DNA of 8,579 nt. Source: Gammaproteobacteria bacterium. Lineage in GTDB: Bacteria > Pseudomonadota > Gammaproteobacteria > Arenicellales > JAOTYS01. How positions within the stretch are numbered: position 1 is the first letter of the stretch; each line of letters opens with the position of its first letter. Location: assembly GCA_029861795.1 (NCBI GenBank), contig JAOTYS010000182.1:1-8579 (forward strand), in the 5' to 3' direction. Under the pieces are notes generated by a model, which saw only the letters and a list, made by a program, of their open reading frames with translations, was not told the origin of the DNA and did no database searches. The translations under genes and the position numbers were made by a program. Positions 6,598-8,579 of the stretch are shown here, one piece after another.

Positions 6598-6879
6598 ATG
6601 GCTAAAGCGAGCGCACGTCATATATTGGTGGCTACCGAAGAGGCATGCGAGGATCTTAAGACGCAGATCGAGACCGGCTCGGATTTTGCGGATGTAGCGA
6701 GGGAACACTCTACATGCCCCTCCGGGAAACAGGGCGGCGATCTGGGCGAGTTTAGTCCGGGTCAGATGGTCAAAGAATTCAACGACGTCGTGTTTAGCGC
6801 CGATGTAGACAAGGTCCACGGCCCGATCAAAACCCAGTTTGGGTATCATCTTATCGAGATTACAAATCGCACGGAGTAA
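6598..6879 (+). CDS. ppiC: Parvulin-type peptidyl-prolyl cis-trans isomerase (PpiC-like)
   Basis: A single-domain parvulin of 93 residues, the same length as Escherichia coli PpiC. It has no signal peptide, so it should be cytoplasmic. Active-site positions known in the family are present: His8 in ARHIL, Cys40 in STCPSGKQGGDLGEF (38-52), Met57 and Phe61 in GQMVKEF (55-61), and His84 in TQFGYHLIEI (79-88). It catalyses cis-trans isomerisation of Xaa-Pro bonds and assists folding. The start at 6598 is set by an AGGAG site; an ATG two codons upstream is too close to it. A Rieske oxygenase gene begins 12 bp downstream on the same strand, so the two probably share a transcript. Whether the isomerase helps fold the oxygenases is speculation, since such genes are also found alone. 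Confidence 0.9.
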   Translation: MAKASARHILVATEEACEDLKTQIETGSDFADVAREHSTCPSGKQGGDLGEFSPGQMVKEFNDVVFSADVDKVHGPIKTQFGYHLIEITNRTE

Positions 6880-6891
6880 TGATCGTGTGAC

Positions 6892-8118
6892 ATGCGGGGT
6901 GACGTGAACGCAAAGACAATCAGTGAGTTAATCGAACGACAGGAGCCTGGGCACACCCTCGAACAGCCGTTCTACATTGACAACGAGATTTTCCAACGAG
7001 ATCTAGAATGTATCGTCAACCGCCAATGGTTGTTCGTAGACCACGTCTCACGCGTTTCGAATCCGGGCGATTATTTTCTCTATGAGATAGCTGGAGAATC
7101 CATCATTGTAGTGCGCGCGGAGGATGGAGACATCCATGCGCATTTCAATGTTTGTCGGCATCGTGGATCGCGGGTTTGCATTGAGAGTGAGGGACGGCTA
7201 AATCGGTTCGTGTGTCCGTACCACGCCTGGGCTTACGCACTAGATGGTCCACTACTGTCTGCGCGACAGATGCCGCAGGATTTTGACACGTCTAGTTGGC
7301 ATCTGCACCGCTGCGCCGTGCGAGTGTTTGAAGGATTGATCTACGTTAGTCTCTCGGATATAGATCGCGCCGCTGATTTCGATCTGATTACAATGAACCT
7401 ATGTCCGTACGTCGCTGCGCACGGACTGGCTAAGTCTAAGATCGCTTGCCGGCGAACCTATTCTACGGATGCGAACTGGAAGTTGGTGGTGGAAAATTTC
7501 CGTGAGTGTTATCACTGCCTGCCTGCACACCCCGAGTACACGGCGGTGAACGCCTATGTCCGTGCGAACGAGAAGGTCGTAGGGGCATACGGGGAGGCGA
7601 TCGAGGAGTGGAACGTCAAAGCCAGTGCGATGGGTTCCGCTGTTGGTTTGTTTGATTCGGCAGGTTTTGACATTCAGCCACACGGTGCCCAGCGTCAACC
7701 TATTCGCGACGGATACCTGTCGCTCACGCAAGACGGCAAACCTGCAGCACCTCTTATGGGAGATTTCAAACAATATGACGGCGGGGAGACATTCGTCTAC
7801 ATCGGTCCGTTGCACTATATGTCACTCGCTAACGACCACGGCACGTTGTTCCGCTTTACGCCGGTTACACCGGTGCACACCGAGGTTATGGTGACATGGC
7901 TGGTTGACGAGACAGCCCGCGAGGGCGTTGACTACCAGGTGGAGCACCTTAAGTGGATGTGGGATGTCACTACTGTCGAAGACACCAAAATCATCAATAA
8001 TAATCAACAGGGAGTGAACTCTCGGCGATATCGACCTGGACCATACTCCATGCGAGAAGGCTTCACACAGCGATTCACCGAGTGGTATCTCGATCAGATC
8101 AAGAGTGAGTGCCGCTGA
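6892..8118 (+). CDS. Rieske non-haem iron oxygenase alpha subunit, GbcA/CntA-like
   Basis: A 408-residue (from ATG 6892) terminal oxygenase. The N-terminal Rieske domain binds a [2Fe-2S] cluster through Cys88-x-His90 and Cys108-x2-His111 (NVCRHRG and VCPYHAW). The catalytic domain has NFRECYHCLPAH (202-213), giving iron ligands His208 and His213, and the probable third ligand Asp364 in TVEDTKI. The residue linking the Rieske and iron sites is Glu205, where most ring-hydroxylating dioxygenases have Asp; glutamate is a reported feature of carnitine oxygenase CntA. The C-terminal run EGVDYQVE, NNNQQGVNS, YRPGPYS resembles my recollection of the glycine-betaine demethylase subunit GbcA. The likely role is oxidative demethylation or C-N cleavage of a quaternary amine or similar compound, with electrons from a reductase not seen here. 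A GTG at 6904 is an alternative start (404 residues, VNAKTISEL) that fits the family N-terminus; ribosome binding sites are weak for both. A second Rieske gene overlaps its 3' end. Confidence 0.88.
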   Translation: MRGDVNAKTISELIERQEPGHTLEQPFYIDNEIFQRDLECIVNRQWLFVDHVSRVSNPGDYFLYEIAGESIIVVRAEDGDIHAHFNVCRHRGSRVCIESEGRLNRFVCPYHAWAYALDGPLLSARQMPQDFDTSSWHLHRCAVRVFEGLIYVSLSDIDRAADFDLITMNLCPYVAAHGLAKSKIACRRTYSTDANWKLVVENFRECYHCLPAHPEYTAVNAYVRANEKVVGAYGEAIEEWNVKASAMGSAVGLFDSAGFDIQPHGAQRQPIRDGYLSLTQDGKPAAPLMGDFKQYDGGETFVYIGPLHYMSLANDHGTLFRFTPVTPVHTEVMVTWLVDETAREGVDYQVEHLKWMWDVTTVEDTKIINNNQQGVNSRRYRPGPYSMREGFTQRFTEWYLDQIKSECR

Positions 8119-8579
8119 CTGCACAGATAAACCAGTCTTCCATCACATGTGGACATTCTCAGACGAAGAAATGGAAGGCATTAGTCGACCTACAGAAGAG
8201 GTTAGAGGATTGCCGGGTACGGCGTACACCAGTTCGGAGTTTTTTACTCTCGAGGAGCAAAATTTGTTTGGCACGCACTGGGTGTGTGTTGGACTTGAGG
8301 ACGAAGTACCTAATCCAGGAGATGTGCAACCTGTGACTGCGGCCGGCAAGTCACTATTTATGATGAGGGATCAGACCGGCAAGGTGAATGTTTTCCACAA
8401 TTTCTGTCGTCACCGTGGACATCGTCTTGTGACAGGGACTTGCTCGGTTAAAGGGAAATTGATGTGTCCGTATCACTCTTGGGATTATGGCGTTCGACGG
8501 CGGCTGTTTCTCTCCTGCGTTTGATCAGAACGTCCATCTGTTCCAGCGTATGGTGATGCGAAGCTTTACGGGCTAGTTG
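8105..8579 (+). CDS. Second Rieske oxygenase alpha subunit, partial, with apparent frameshifts
   Basis: From GTG 8105, which overlaps the previous gene by 14 bases, the frame encodes a Rieske N-terminus: LPGTAYTSSEFFTLEEQNLF (36-55), PNPGD (69-73), and cluster ligands Cys101-x-His103 and Cys121-x2-His124 (FCRHRGH and MCPYHSW). The frame then gives VRRRLFLSCV and a TGA at 8522-8524. The expected continuation is in the next frame from 8493 (FDGGCFSPAFDQ), while at 8543-8578 the original frame again reads family-like PAYGDAKLYGLV. Two compensating single-base indels, near 8489-8493 and within about 8525-8545, best explain this. Either the gene is damaged or the sequence is wrong near the edge. 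An ATG at 8147 is an alternative start. The catalytic domain lies outside the window. The protein is clearly different from the upstream Rieske subunit, so this is not a recent tandem duplication. Confidence 0.7.

Noticed and set aside
7399..7815. Minus-strand 138-codon frame opposite the first Rieske gene
   Set aside because: Shadow of a clear oxygenase coding region with no recognisable protein features.

Overview
The window looks like a chromosomal stretch from a pseudomonadote (proteobacterium). This is inferred from family resemblance only: a PpiC-type parvulin of exactly 93 residues, a GbcA/CntA-type Rieske oxygenase, an EamA exporter beside a threonine/serine-dehydratase-like enzyme, and a fused NDP-forming acyl-CoA synthetase. 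The species cannot be named. I saw no rRNA, tRNA, insertion sequence, integrase, CRISPR array or phage gene.

Left block (1-2257, minus strand): a 695-residue fused NDP-forming acyl-CoA synthetase, followed after 48 bp by the first 40 codons of a RidA/YjgF-family gene that runs off the left edge. A short hairpin covers the synthetase stop codon, and a very strong ribosome binding site precedes the RidA start. Centre-left block (2360-4283, plus strand): a DUF1835 protein of unknown function and an EamA-type transporter. They diverge from the synthetase across about 100 bp that carries repeated TTTGGC motifs. Centre-right block (4321-6266, minus strand): a PLP-dependent threonine/serine-dehydratase-like enzyme, then a second EamA exporter, probably one operon. 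The two transporters converge with 37 bp between them.

Right block (6267-8579): a 331-bp gap holds a candidate promoter with an overlapping inverted repeat for the dehydratase operon, and a 27-codon small ORF with a good ribosome binding site. A tight plus-strand cluster follows: a PpiC-like peptidyl-prolyl isomerase and two consecutive Rieske oxygenase alpha subunits, the second cut by the window end. The first oxygenase has glutamate where most family members have the bridging aspartate, as in carnitine and glycine-betaine Rieske enzymes. The second reads out of frame in its last ~90 bases, where two opposite single-base shifts look likely.

The set suggests small-molecule catabolism: oxidative demethylation or C-N cleavage of a quaternary amine or related substrate (Rieske pair), amino-acid deamination (dehydratase), clearance of reactive enamines (RidA), CoA-thioester formation (synthetase) and metabolite export (EamA). 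That the genes form a single pathway is inference; they lie in at least four transcription units.
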